Origin: Croceibacterium_B sp963783195
GTDB taxonomy: Bacteria > Pseudomonadota > Alphaproteobacteria > Sphingomonadales > Sphingomonadaceae
DNA: 64,000 nucleotides
NCBI GenBank assembly: GCA_963783195.1
Contig: CAWAMV010000001.1
Location: 1-64,000 of the forward strand
Reading direction: 5' to 3'
Below the pieces are notes generated by a model, which saw nothing but the letters and a program-made list of their open reading frames with translations, did no database searches and was not told where the DNA came from. Every line of letters starts with the position of its first letter. Position 1 is the first letter of the stretch. This document shows positions 45,241 to 54,960 of the stretch, in pieces. The translations under genes were made by a program, and so were the position numbers.

Positions 45241-46000
45241 CTAGCCCGTTCAAGTACTTCAACTCCTCGCCGGAGGTCATTCGCCTCGTGGTGATGCTGT
45301 ATGTCCGTTTCCCGCTAAGCTTGCGCAACGTCGAGGACCTGCTGTCGGAGCGCGGCATCGACATTTGCCACGAGACCGTGCGCCACTGGTGGAACAGGTT
45401 CGGTCCGCTGTTCGCAGCGGACATACGCCGGCAGCGGGTCAGCCGGATGCGCGGCTTCCGCCAGTGGCGCTGGCATCTCGACGAGATGTACGTGAGGCTG
45501 AATGGAGAGATGGTCTACCTGTGGCGAGCGGTCGACCAGGAGAGCGAGATCCTCGAGAGCTTCGTCACGAAGACGAGGGACAAGGCTGCAGCTCTTACCT
45601 TCATGAAGAAGGCGTTGAAGCGCCACGGCTCACCCGAGGCGATCACCACCGATGGTCTGCGCTCGTACAAGGCAGCGATGAGCGAGCTTGGTAATGCCGA
45701 CAAGCAGGAGATCGGCCGCTGGGCGAACAACCGGGTGGAGAACTCACACCTCCCGTTCCGACGACGAGAGCGAGCGATGCTCAGGTTCAGGCAGATGAAG
45801 TCGCTACAAAAGTTCGCCTCGCTCCACGCCAACGTCCACAACCACTTCAACCAAGAACGCCACCTGATCGACCGAGAGACCTACAAAGCCCGCCGCTCGG
45901 CCGCCTTGGCCGAGTGGCAGAACCTCATGGCATGAAGCTTGCCGGGGAAGGGGAGGGGTGTGTCAGCCGGAGAGCGGTTCGCATTGGACTGACACCTCCC

Positions 46001-46224
46001 TTGCGGGCCATGTGCTTGCCTCAACGGGAGCTGCCGGAGCGCCCGTATAGGGCACGCGGGCGACATTGCCAGATCGGCAAGTCTTCGAGCTTGTGAAGAT
46101 GCTTCCTCGAGAAGCGAACTCCGGATCTCCGTGCCGCAGGTGCGCTCGGGAGCTATGGGCGCCGCGCGTATGTCCGCTTCAGCGCCCTTGGAACTGGAAG
46201 CAGTTGTTCTGCAATCGGCCCAAA
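46001..46224 (+). repeat. 225-bp duplicated segment, copy 1
   Basis: About 90% identical to 60257-60483. It starts TTGCGGGCCATGTGCTTGCC and ends CTGCAATCGGCCCAAA. At the other site the segment spans the first codons and promoter region of the HNH gene and the junction to an IS3 orfA fragment. Here it lies between an IS-A right end and the adhesin terminator and has no gene. Confidence 0.8.
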
Positions 46225-46318
46225 AGCTGACAAAAAGCTTCCTCGGTTGCGAACCTCCGGCCTTCAGTTGCGAAACCAAAGGGTGCTTGGGGCCTCGTCC
46301 ATTTCCATTTGCGGATAG

Positions 46319-46345
46319 CAGGCCGGAGGGTTTGCCTCCGGCCTG
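46319..46345 (-). terminator. Terminator hairpin after the adhesin gene
   Basis: CAGGCCGGAGG-GTTTG-CCTCCGGCCTG, an 11-bp perfect stem, 20 bp beyond the stop of the leftward adhesin gene. No U-run follows, so it may act with Rho or mainly protect the 3' end. Confidence 0.55.
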
Positions 46346-46364
46346 CCCAAGCTGCCGGCAGGGA

Positions 46365-48368
46365 CTACCAGGCGGCTTGGAATCCAGCCCGAGCGCCAAC
46401 TTCGCTCGATTTGAAGCCCATGCCAATCCCGGCGGAGAAGGCTGCGTTCTCGCCAGCACGGACGGCCATCGAGAGCGAACCGGCGGTCCGACCATTGTAA
46501 TAACCGAAACCGCCGGCCAGGCCGAAAGTCGTCCCAGCGGGGAGGTTGGGACTTTCCATCCCCAGCGCCATCGCGACGCCTTCGTTGGCCTTGCTGATGT
46601 CTCGGCGGTTGACGTCGGCCAGATCAAACAGTGACTGAACCTGCAGACCCATCGCGGCCGAACTGGACTGCAGGGCCGCCATTTGGCTAGCTTGCGCCGT
46701 ACCCGCCGACTGCAGGGAGGCGATGCTCGTACGGATCGTCGTGTCGCGGCCGATTGTGCCATCGGCCGAAACCGTCACCACATCGGTGGGCCCGACCTGC
46801 GCAGCGGTGCTGGAGGCGATGCTCGCCACCGTCACCGACGTACCAGCGCCACCCAGCATGACCTGATTGGCGCGGGTCGTCTGGGCCCCGGCGCCCACGG
46901 GCGGTCGAACCGGCTTGTCCCGCGATGGCCTGGGCGCCGACGGCTGTTCCCCTGGCCCCCTCGACGACTGCCTGCGAACCGACGGCGGTGCCGAAGTCGG
47001 CCGTATGGTTGAGCGTTTCGTCTTGCGGGCCGAACGGGAAATTCGCCGGATCTATGAAGCCGACGCGCGACTGTGCGCCGACCACCGTCGTTCCGGTGCC
47101 CACCCCGTATGAACCGCGAATACCCGTTATTGCGCTCTCGCCCTCGAAGGTGCTCAGGCTGAAGGCGGCGTTACCTCCGATGGCGACCAAGTCCGCGCCG
47201 TTGGTCTGCGCCATGGTGCCGAGCGCGATGCTTCCCTGACCCGCAGCCCGCGACAGAACACCACCGGCAAAGGTGAAGGTATCGACCGTGTTGGCCTGGA
47301 GGCCGATAGCCGTGCTGCCTTCCGCCGCGGCATTGGCGTGATTGCCCACAGCCGTTGTCGCGGGACCAGTGGCCAGCGCTCCGCCGCCGGAAGCGTAGGA
47401 ATCCTCGCCATCCGCCGATGCGAGCTCGCCGATGGCCGTTGCATGTTCGCCCACAGCCATGGCGTTTGACCCCAGCGCGGTGGCGCGGTCTCCGTTCGAC
47501 ACCGCGTTCGAGCCAACAGCGGTCGAGCTCAAGTAGGCGCCCGTGCTGGCATTCTGTCCCACCGCCGTGCCGCCTTGCCCGGCGGCGTGTGACCCTGCGC
47601 CAAGGGCGGTCCCGCCATCGAACTCGACAACTGCCTGGAAGCCGAAGGCCGAGCCGAGACTTGCGGCCACGTCGAGAGAACTATCACGCGCCGGATCGAA
47701 CAGGCTCATAAGTCCAGCAGACAAATCGAGCACTCCCACACGCGCCTGCCCGCCCACTACGGTCGAGCCTGCGCCATTGGCATAGGCGCCGCGAAAGCCG
47801 GTGACCGGGCTCTGTGGATCGCCTTCCGGGAGCGGGGTCGCTGAATTGCCCCCGATCGCGATGGAATCGTTCCCGTCGTCTGCGCCAGCTTACCGATGGC
47901 CACGGCATCGCTACCCTCCGCGGTAGATAGCACGCCGACTGCTACCGCCGCCTGTTCGAGCGAACGCGCGTTGTAGCCAAGCGCGGTGCTGCCTTCGGCG
48001 CCCGAAAACGTTCCTACGCCCAGCGCGGTGCCGAAGGAGCCTACTGCTGCGGCGCCGGTCCCCACAGCCAGGTCCTCTGCCCCCAGGGCGGCGCTGCCGG
48101 TACCGATCGCGACGGCTTCGCTGCCGGATGCCTGTGAGACGGTGCCCACGGCTGTTGCTGCCTGGCCCTGCGCTGCTGCGTTGACGCCAACCGCTGTGGC
48201 GCCGGGCTGTCCGGCAATCGCGCCGGGCCCGCATTCCGTGCTGAACGGCGCGACACCTGCATTGCACTCAGGAGTTCCATCGGCCCAGGCGGGTGTGCCG
48301 AAAGACAAGGCGGCGACACTCGCGGAGAGTGCCAGCGCGCGGCGGCTATTGATTACGGTGATCATCAT
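46365..48368 (-). pseudogene. YadA-like trimeric autotransporter adhesin, frameshifted
   Basis: About 665 codons in three frame segments. The start (ATG 48368 or 48365) gives a signal peptide, RRALALSASVAALSFGTPAWA. The passenger is built from many 14-residue YadA-head repeats of the type A-x-G-x-x-S/A-x-A-x-G (GATAVGVNAAAQGQAATAVG; STALGYNARSLEQAAVAVGV; STAVGSNAVSNGDRATALGS). The C-terminus is a YadA anchor: a coiled-coil part (LQSAGTAQASQMAALQSSSA) and four strands (GTTFGLAGGFGYYNGRTAGS; SAGIGMGFKSSEVGARAGFQ) ending in W. Indels near 47880 and 46910 break the frame. It would form a trimer in the outer membrane. Divergent from a winged-helix/TPR regulator. Confidence 0.88.
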
Positions 48369-48467
48369 GGGTCCCTTTCCATCGGTGTTGCCGGCGGGTG
48401 TGCCGGCGAGACCAAGGCTGCGGACAACCGACCCGATGAAACAGGACGCAGAGCCGATGATTTCCCG

Positions 48468-50501
48468 ATGACCGCCGATGATTGCGGCCGTGCCCTTGCC
48501 GCGAACGAGGCGATGGGCGAATTCGCGTTACTCCATGAAAGATCAAAGGTATGTCTTGCGCCCGAGAGGGGGTTACAGCGTCTTGGCGTCAGGCACCGAC
48601 AGCCGTTCTGCGGAGGTGTTCCGCATCGACAGGCCCGAGCTTCCCCGCTGCGGTCTCCGGTCGACCTCGCTCGCGAGGGGCCTTTCACGATCGGAAAAGT
48701 CCGGGTGGACCCGGCCACGCGGCAGGTGATCCATGCCGACGGGCAGCCGGAAACGCTCGAACCGCGCGTGATGGAGGTGTTTGTCGCGCTGCACCGTGCG
48801 GGGGAAGCAATCCTCAGCCGCGACGATCTTACCTCTGCCTGCTGGCGCGGCATGGTAGTGGGCGAGGATGCCATCCAGCGCGTGATCCAGCGCCTGCGCA
48901 AGCTCGCAACGGCGACTGGTGCGTTTCGGATCGATACGATCACCAGGGTAGGCTATCGGCTGCTGCCGGAAGAGGTGCCGGGGCCTGAGCAGGAACATGT
49001 TGCGGCTGGCTCGACCCGGTCCCATCTCTGGCCCCGGCTGGCTCTCGCTGCTGCGATGATCGCTGTCCTCGCCTTTGCCGGCTCGGCCTGGTGGCGCGGC
49101 TCACGTCCGGTTCTGGCACACGATTACACTATTGTACTGGGGCAGACCCGTTGACGCGCGGCTGCTCGGGTCGCGGCGGCAGGATTCCACGATGATCTGC
49201 GCGCGCGACTGACCAGCGCCAACGCCATCAATTTGGTACAGGGCAAGAGCGACTTCGCCATCGCCTCGTCAATGGCGTCCCACCCGCAGGGAGTTAAACT
49301 TACCGTGTGGTTGGCCGACCAGCGCGATGGATCAAGTCTGTGGTCGAGCGAGTTCATCGTGCCCCCCGAGGAGCTGGAGACGATCGCCGATTTGGTGAAT
49401 TTCGAGATGCAGTGCGCCGTCGGCGGGGCGGCGGAATACCCAGGCTCGCTCGTTCCTGCGGAACTCAAGCTGTTCGCACAAGTCTGCGCGGCACTGCACC
49501 TGTACACCGGCGGCGGCCCGAACCGCGGGCGCGACCTGGCGCGCGAGCTGACCGCCCGGCGACCGGACTTCTCGCGGGGCTGGTCCAACCTCTCGGCCGC
49601 CAACATGGTCCTTGCCCTGGGCGCGCCGGCCGGACCGGAGAGGACCGCCCGCTTCGAAGATGCCCGATCCGCCGCCCAAATCGCCGTGAAGCACGACCCG
49701 ACCAATCCCGAAGCGCTCGGCACGCTTGCCTTGCTGACCCCCGCCAGCGACTGGAGCGCGCGGGCAGGCGGACTGGCCAAGGCCGTCGATGCCCGGGTCA
49801 GCGCCTGCGGCTGCGAATGGGGCTGGAATGCTGCCTTCCTGCTGCAGGCCGGACAACCGCGCGCTGCGGCCGAAGCCTATGGCCGGCAAATCGACATGCA
49901 GCCGTTTTCGTTCCAGCCGATTATTGAGGCAGCGTATGCCTACGACTACGCCGGCGACCGGCGTGCGGCAGACGCAATGATCGCGCAGATCAGTGGTCGC
50001 CAAAAGGTCGGCAGACTTGGTCTGGTGCTGTGGAACCGGGCCGTTCGGGCGCACAACTGGACAAAGGCGCGGTCGCTGCTGCCCGGCATTATGCCGCCGC
50101 AGCCCGCGCTCGAGCAAGTCGACGCCGCGCTGGCAAGCCTCGAAAGGGGCGGCACCGTACAGTCGCTTGCCCGCACAGCGCTGGTGAAGCCCAGTGGTAG
50201 CGTCGAAGCTGACGAAGCGCGGGCCAGACTTCTCGCCGCGATGGGCGATTTTCCGGCCGCGCTCAACGTAGTCAAGAGTATGCTGCCCAGCCGCACAGCG
50301 CTCGAAGTGCCGCTTGATCCCGCGGCGGCTCACGCACTTTGGCTGCTGTGGGACCCGCTCTTCGCGCCTGCACGAAATGACCGTAGCTATCTCGCGCTGC
50401 TGCGAGGGAGCGGCGTGATCGACTACTGGCGCAAAAGCGGGACGCGACCCGAATTTTGCAGCGCACCCGGAGAGCCGAGCCTTTGCTACAACCTGCGATA
50501 A
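48468..50501 (+). pseudogene. Winged-helix/TPR regulator divergent from the adhesin, one frameshift
   Basis: Winged-helix part (FTIGKVRVDPATRQVIHADG, LEPRVMEVFVALHRAGEAIL, EDAIQRVIQRLRKLATATGA, DTITRVGYRLL), then a membrane segment LALAAAMIAVLAFAGSAWW, ending early at a TGA at 49152. About 25 codons later the same protein resumes in another frame: KLTVWLADQRDGSSLWSSEF, a TPR-like region with many Ala-rich helices (AAQIAVKHDPTNPEALGTLA; LAKAVDARVSACGCEWGWNA) and a C-terminus with two Cys. The true start is unclear: ATG 48468 gives a long unfamiliar N-terminus and another ATG at 48535 is out of frame. Divergent from the adhesin gene (100 bp apart), so it probably controls it. Confidence 0.8.
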
Positions 50502-50505
50502 AGAA

Positions 50506-50535
50506 CCGCAGCGCAAGGGCCATCCACAAATGACA
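50506..50535 (+). repeat. IS110-type right-end remnant
   Basis: CCGCAGCGCAAGGGCCATCC then ACAAATGACA, matching the right end of the IS110 element and the remnants at 38976 and 58306. It follows the regulator stop by a few bases. Confidence 0.6.
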
Positions 50536-50550
50536 GGCTCACTGCTTCGA

Positions 50551-51462
50551 TCAGGGCGAGCAGCTAGTACAGGCGACATACCCCATCACCGTGCGCCATT
50601 CGGTCCAGCCAGTGTCATCGTAACCCCCGGTCGCTGGGCCATTCCAGTAAACTCCGAGCTCGTTAGCACTCGCCCCGAAGAGGCGGCCGCGGAGCTCGCC
50701 CTGTCGCGGCGCACCTGGCACCGCGATCACCCCTGCAAAAGTACCGTCGGGCTGCAGGTCGGCAGGGTCCATCACGGCGCGGACCTTGTTGTCATAGGGT
50801 CCCCAGGCGTCAGTGTACGCTGTTGTCACTGTCCCGCTGACCTTTCGCGTCGCGAAATCCACGACGAGGGCACTTTGCGGAGTCGTATCAGTCACAAAGA
50901 CCCGCGTGCCGCTGCTCGGCAATTCTCCCGTCGGAAGTCCAAATTGAGCCGAACCATAAACAAATGGCTGAACTCCGTCTGCTGATTGCCAGAAAACCCG
51001 CCCCATCGCCGCGCCGTCAGCGTAAAGCGAAACGTAAACCGGAGCCTGGCTGCTGTCGGCCCCGATCAGGGAAAACGCAGCGGGATTGTTACCAGGAAAA
51101 GTATAGACCAGCTTGCCGGCTCCGAAATCCGCCAAAGCTGCAGTATAGGTCATTTCGGTTGCCGACCACCCAAGCGCCGCCTTGTCAGGCGCGAGCGCCA
51201 GGACTGTGTCGGCGGTACCCTGGCTAGTTTGCTGCCAGCCGACGACTGCGAAGGGGCTGGTCGCGGTCAGGCCAAAGGGTGCCGGCGGCAATTTGCTCGG
51301 GACGGAGCCCGATCCTACGCTTGAGGACCCTCCGCTACCGGTCCCTACGCCACTTCCGCTGGAAGGGGACGGCGAAGGTCCGCCTCCGTCTTCGCCGCCG
51401 CACGATGCGAGACCCAGGGAAACCACGCTGGCCAGGACCAGCCGCGAGACCGTGAAGAGCAT
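50551..51462 (-). CDS. Surface lipoprotein, TbpB/Slam-type beta-barrel-like
   Basis: A 303-residue intact lipoprotein. The signal LFTVSRLVLASVVSLGLASC ends in a lipobox (LASC) with the acylated Cys at residue 21, followed by a flexible Gly/Ser/Pro linker (residues 22-55). The C-terminal half carries DPADLQPDGTFAGVIAVP, GELRGRLFGASANELGVYWN and GPATGGY, the 'G-x-F-y-G-p-x-A-x-E-l-G' strand pattern of transferrin-binding-protein-B-like barrels, and a final CTSC. Such barrels sit on the outside of the outer membrane and often bind a host or environmental ligand. Divergent from the winged-helix/TPR regulator at 51572; 109 bp separate the starts. Confidence 0.75.
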   Translation of the reverse strand: MLFTVSRLVLASVVSLGLASCGGEDGGGPSPSPSSGSGVGTGSGGSSSVGSGSVPSKLPPAPFGLTATSPFAVVGWQQTSQGTADTVLALAPDKAALGWSATEMTYTAALADFGAGKLVYTFPGNNPAAFSLIGADSSQAPVYVSLYADGAAMGRVFWQSADGVQPFVYGSAQFGLPTGELPSSGTRVFVTDTTPQSALVVDFATRKVSGTVTTAYTDAWGPYDNKVRAVMDPADLQPDGTFAGVIAVPGAPRQGELRGRLFGASANELGVYWNGPATGGYDDTGWTEWRTVMGYVACTSCSP

Positions 51463-51571
51463 CGCTCGTACTCCCTATCATTATGATCTTGTGGGCTTGT
51501 CAGTTTGTTACGGTATGGGCCATGATGGAAAACTGATGGAGCCGGTCTGTCGTTCGTCGCGTGGGACCGAA

Positions 51572-53015
51572 ATGAACGAGCATCCGAATAATATTCCTCG
51601 AGCGGTTGAGCGTGGCGACTTCGCGCTGGCCGGGGCATTGATCAGCCCTGCATTGCGATGTGTAAGCGGGCCGGGAGGACGCAGCCTGCTGGAACCACGG
51701 ATGATGCAGGTTCTTGTTGTCCTTGCCGAAAGGCCCGGGCGACTGGTCACGCGCGCCAAACTTGTCGAGCAGTGCTGGGGCGGCGCCGTTATCGGCGAAG
51801 ACAGCATCAACCGCGCAATTTCGGGGAATCCGCCGCGCTGCCAGGCTCGTGGCGCAGGACTCATTCCGGATCGAAACCGTCGCCGGCTCCGGTTATGTGC
51901 TTGTCGTCGGGGGCACGATGGCGGGCCAGGAAGCCCCCGGCATCGCGGACGAAGTCGCCGACAAGGCGATCCTCGCTGCCCGTCGAACCTGGCGGCTCGG
52001 CCTTCCGGCGATCAACCCATCCGACCTCGGAAGACTACGCACGGCCACCAAGCTCGCCCCAAAGCGCGCGGATGCGTGGGGCATGCTCGCCCTGCTGCTG
52101 CGCCATGCCGTTGAATACGCCGACGCGGGTGATTGCGCGGCGCTGGTCTCGGAATGCGAGGAGGCGGCCGAGCGCGCCTGCGAGCTCCAGCCCCTGCAGC
52201 CTGATGCGACGGCCGCGCTGACGGGGATCTGGCCCATCTTCGGCGATTGGAAGCGGCGTCGGCATGCGCTTCTTGCTGCGCTGAAGAAAAATCCGGGGCA
52301 CGCCCCGCTGCTCCACGACCTGCTCGTGCTGGAAATGTCGACAGGCCGTCCGCGCGCGGCTTTCGAAATCCTCGAGCCACTCTATCGGCACGATACGCTC
52401 GCGGCGATCTATCACTACAAGATGATCTACCAGCTCTGGACGCTTGGCCGATCAGCCGAGGCGGACAGGGTGGCGGATCGGGCGATGCAAATGTGGCCGC
52501 GCCATCCGGCGATCTGGTTCTGTCGTTTCTGGCACCTTTCTTTTACTGGCCGCGCTCCTCAGGCACTGCAGCAGCTGCAAGACGAGGCCAATCGACCCCC
52601 CGTACCGCCGCAGGCGCTGGCTCATCTCGAAGCCACTCTGCGGGCCTTGCTCGACCCGTCGCCGGAGTTGCGGGCGCAGGCGATCACGGCGAACCTTGCC
52701 GCTGCCCGGCGAGGCCCCGCGCAAAGCGTTCATGCTCTGATCCAGCTCTCGGGCATGGGGGAAGTGGATCCGGCTTTTAGGGTCGCCAGGGCCTATTACC
52801 TCGGCCAAGGCCACCTGCCGGTGGCGATACGTAAGTCGCCGAGCGACCCGACTATTAATGAACTTCACAGGCGAGCAACTCAGGCGCTCTTCATTCCCAC
52901 GGGTCGAGCGATGCGCGAAGATCCACGGTTCCTGCCGATAGTGTCGGAAATGGGACTTGCCGACTACTGGAACGATTGCGCGATCGAGCCGGAATTTCTC
53001 GCGGCAGGAGCTTAA
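51572..53015 (+). pseudogene. Winged-helix/TPR regulator divergent from the lipoprotein, one frameshift
   Basis: Start taken as ATG 51572, which has GGGACCGA before it; ATG 51536 is an alternative. Winged-helix segment: LLEPRMMQVLVVLAERPGRL, VEQCWGGAVIGEDSINRAIS. An indel near 51825 shifts the frame, and the domain finishes with DSFRIETVAGSGYVLVVGG. No clear membrane segment follows. The rest (about 350 residues) is TPR-like: WGMLALLLRHAVEYADAG, AERACELQPLQPDATAALTG, LYRHDTLAAIYHYKMIYQLW. The end (DYWNDCAIEPEFLAAGA) resembles the end of the 48468-50501 protein (DYWRKSGTRPEFCSAPG), so the two regulators are paralogues. Probably controls the lipoprotein. Confidence 0.8.
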
Positions 53016-53017
53016 TT

Positions 53018-53077
53018 GGCGCTGTCAGACGAACGACGCAGCTAGCAGCGGTGGGGGAATGCAGCGCAAGTCCCGCT
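53018..53077 (+). mobile_element. IS-A left-end remnant fused to IS110 fragment
   Basis: GGCGCTGTCAGACGAACGAC and a decayed subtype-2 leader ending GCAGCGCAAGTCCCG, then a direct junction to an IS110 transposase fragment. Confidence 0.7.
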
Positions 53078-53549
53078 GGTCACAGCTTGAGCAGCTCGAC
53101 GCCGAGATCAAGCAGGCCGATATCGCCATTGCCAAGCTGGCCAAGGCAGATCCGGTGGCGAGCGCGCTGATGTCGATCCCGGGCATTGGTCCGGTCACTG
53201 CCTCGGCGCTTGGTTGCCAGCGTCAGCGATCCATTCGAGTTCTCCGGACCACGGCAGTTCGCCGCCTTTCTGGGCCTCGTCCCTCGGCAGAACTCATCGG
53301 GGGGCAAGGTCCGGCTCGGACGTATCTCCAAGATGGGCAACGCCTATCTGAGAAAGCTACTCGTCGTGGGGGCGCACGCCGTACTCTACCATCGCGCGCG
53401 CCATACTGATCCGCTTCGGTGCTGGGCAGACAAGCTGATGGAGACCAAACCGTTCAAGCTGGTCGCCGTGGCTACTCGCCAACAAGCTTGCCCGCATCGT
53501 CTTTGCGGTCATGACCACCGGCAAATCCTATCGCAATGCCGCCGCCTGA
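53078..53549 (+). pseudogene. IS110-family transposase, C-terminal fragment, frameshifted
   Basis: About 157 codons of the C-terminal half. The coiled-coil (QLEQLDAEIKQADIAIAKLA) and Transposase_20 domain (ALMSIPGIGPVTASAL, FAAFLGLVPRQNSSGGKVRL, GRISKMGNAYLRKLLVVGAH) are readable, with indels near 53212 and 53475, ending RIVFAVMTTGKSYRNAAA-stop. Its domain end is related to, but clearly different from, the element at 36705-38066. The DEDD half is gone. Confidence 0.8.
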
Positions 53550-53810
53550 ACACGGCTGACGGCAACGCTCCAAAATCTCGGGTGACTATGAGGTGATGCG
53601 ACACAACCGGACATAATCTGCCAAGCCCGAGGAGGTGTCAGCGCAGCAAAGCGCGTCAGACTGAATAGGGGCCAGCAGATCAGCGGACAAACATCAGGGC
53701 CAGTGGGATCAATACCCGCACTCAAAGGCCGGAGACATGACCGCACCCGATGACCGTCGCCTAACCAAAGATCACCCTTGATCGCAGGGCGCCGTCCAGA
53801 CATGACACCT
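53550..53810 (+). other. Gene-free 3' region of the IS110 fragment (possible guide-RNA remnant)
   Basis: No reading frame. It contains the blocks ATCAGGGCCAGTGG, AAGGCCGGAGAC, CCGCACCCGATGACC and the right-end remnant ATCACCCTTGATCGCAGGGC with GCCGTCCAGACATGACACC, in the same order as in 37903-38066. Confidence 0.5.
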
Positions 53811-53844
53811 CCGATCTATCGTCTGCTGGGCCGTGCTTAAATAA

Positions 53845-54919
53845 CTAGGGCTTGATCGCGACCTTCAGGACACCGTCCCGCTGGTGCGAAAACAGCTCGT
53901 AGGCATCCACGATGGCATCAAGGGAGAATTGGTGGGTCACCAGTGGGCGCGTATCGATGCGCCCTGCGGCAATCACTTCCATCAAACGCCGCATACGCTC
54001 TTTGCCGCCTGGACAGAGCGTCGTGATGATTCGGTTGTCCCCCAAACCGGCCGAAAAGGCATCGAGAGGGATCTTCAGATCACTCGAATAGACGCCCAGC
54101 GAAGAAAGGGTTCCGCCTGGGCGAAGCACGCGCAGGGCGCTTTCGAATGTTGCCTGTGTGCCCAACGCCTCGATCGCCACGTCGACGCCGCGACCTTCTG
54201 TGATGCGCCGGATTTCGTCGACTGGATCCACCTTGGAAAAATCGACAATATGCGTTGCGCCCATCGCCCTTGCCATCTCGATGCGGGGTGCGAACGCTTT
54301 CAACGGCAATGACTGTTGTCGCGCCCATCATGTGTGCGCCCGCCGTTGCGCAAAGGCCGATCGGTCCTTGCGCAAAAACGGCCACACAGTCGCCGATGCG
54401 GACACGGCCCGACTCCGCTCCGCTGAATCCCGTCGACATGATGTCCGGACACATCAGCACCTGCTCGTCGCTAAGGCCGTCAGGGACCGGCGAGAGGTTC
54501 GCCATCGCATCGGGAACGAGCAAATATTCGGCCTGGGCGCCATCGATCGTATTGCCGAAGCGCCAGCCACCCATTGCTTGCCACCCGCTGCCTTCGTGTC
54601 CGCCGCATTGCGAATGGAACCCGCACAGCGAAGCATAGGATGTCCCCGACGGCGTTATGGCTCCGGCGATCACGCGTTGCCCTTCCCGATAGCCGAGAAC
54701 CGCCGATCCAAGCTTCTCGATAATGCCTACCGGTTCGTGGCCTACCGTCAGTCCTTTGGCGACGGGGTACTCGCCTTTCAGAATGTGCACGTCGGTACCG
54801 CAGATGGTCGTGGTGGTTACACGGATCAGCGCGTCGAGGGGCCCGACGTCGGGGATGGGCTTTTCATCCAGAACGATGCGGCCTGGCTCAACGAATATTG
54901 CGGCTCTCATCATCACCAT
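53845..54919 (-). pseudogene. Zinc-dependent alcohol dehydrogenase (MDR family), one frameshift
   Basis: About 357 codons of a medium-chain Zn-dehydrogenase. ATG 54919 follows GGAAAGGGAG. Catalytic zinc ligands are visible: Cys in TTTICGTDVHILKGEYPVAK and His-Glu in GLTVGHEPVG. CPDIMSTGFSGAESGRVRIG fits the secondary-alcohol (Clostridium beijerinckii-type) subgroup. The Rossmann part IGDCVAVFAQGPIGLCATAG is followed by a frameshift near 54305; the rest (ATHIVDFSKVDPVDEIRRIT; VDVAIEALGTQATFESALRV; QFSLDAIVDAYELF) is in another frame. Third gene of a leftward operon with a cation ATPase and a universal stress protein. Confidence 0.85.
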
Positions 54920-54960
54920 GCGTATTCTCCCTTTCCGGAGCCTGCGGCTAACGTGGGGCG

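Larger units (their letters stand above)
44394..45244. repeat. 4-bp target site duplication CTAG flanking IS5
   Basis: CTAG at 44394-44397 and again at 45241-45244. The uninterrupted sister copies have a single CTAG at this point (GCCGCCTAGCCCTTTTC), which proves both the boundary of the insert and the direction of events: IS-A first, IS5 later. Confidence 0.9.
44366..45935 (+). pseudogene. IS6-family transposase (IS-A), split by IS5
   Basis: ATG 44366 and the first ten codons (NRKSRAKPP) lie left of the IS5 insert; the rest, from CTAGCCCGTTCAAGTACTTC at 45241, is one open frame to TGA 45933-45935. All motifs are present (RFPLSLRNVEDLLSERGID; WHLDEMYVRLNGEMVYLW; TTDGLRSYKAAMSELG; NRVENSHLPFRRRERAMLRF). 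An ATG at 45228, within the IS5 right end and in frame, could restart translation (MSPEPSPFKYF) and give a nearly complete 235-residue transposase. So this copy may still be active despite the split. Confidence 0.88.
44326..45996 (+). mobile_element. IS-A copy interrupted by an IS5-family element
   Basis: Left end GGCACTGTCAGACAAACGGG at 44326; after 70 bp the element is split at CTAG by the IS5-type element (44398-45240) and resumes at 45241. The right end reads GCATTGGACTGACACC, three bases short of the standard CTGACAGCACC. Without the insert it would be about 830 bp, like other copies. Confidence 0.88.

Noticed and set aside
32127..45996. IS-A copies as IS6100 or IS26
   Set aside because: Transposase motifs (HSSPEVIRLVVMLYVRFPLS) and ends (GGCACTGTCAG) differ from those elements; only the IS6 family is supported.
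46365..48368. Repeats in the adhesin region as a possible CRISPR array or tandem DNA repeat
   Set aside because: The repeats are at protein level (YadA-head repeats), with uneven DNA identity and no spacers.
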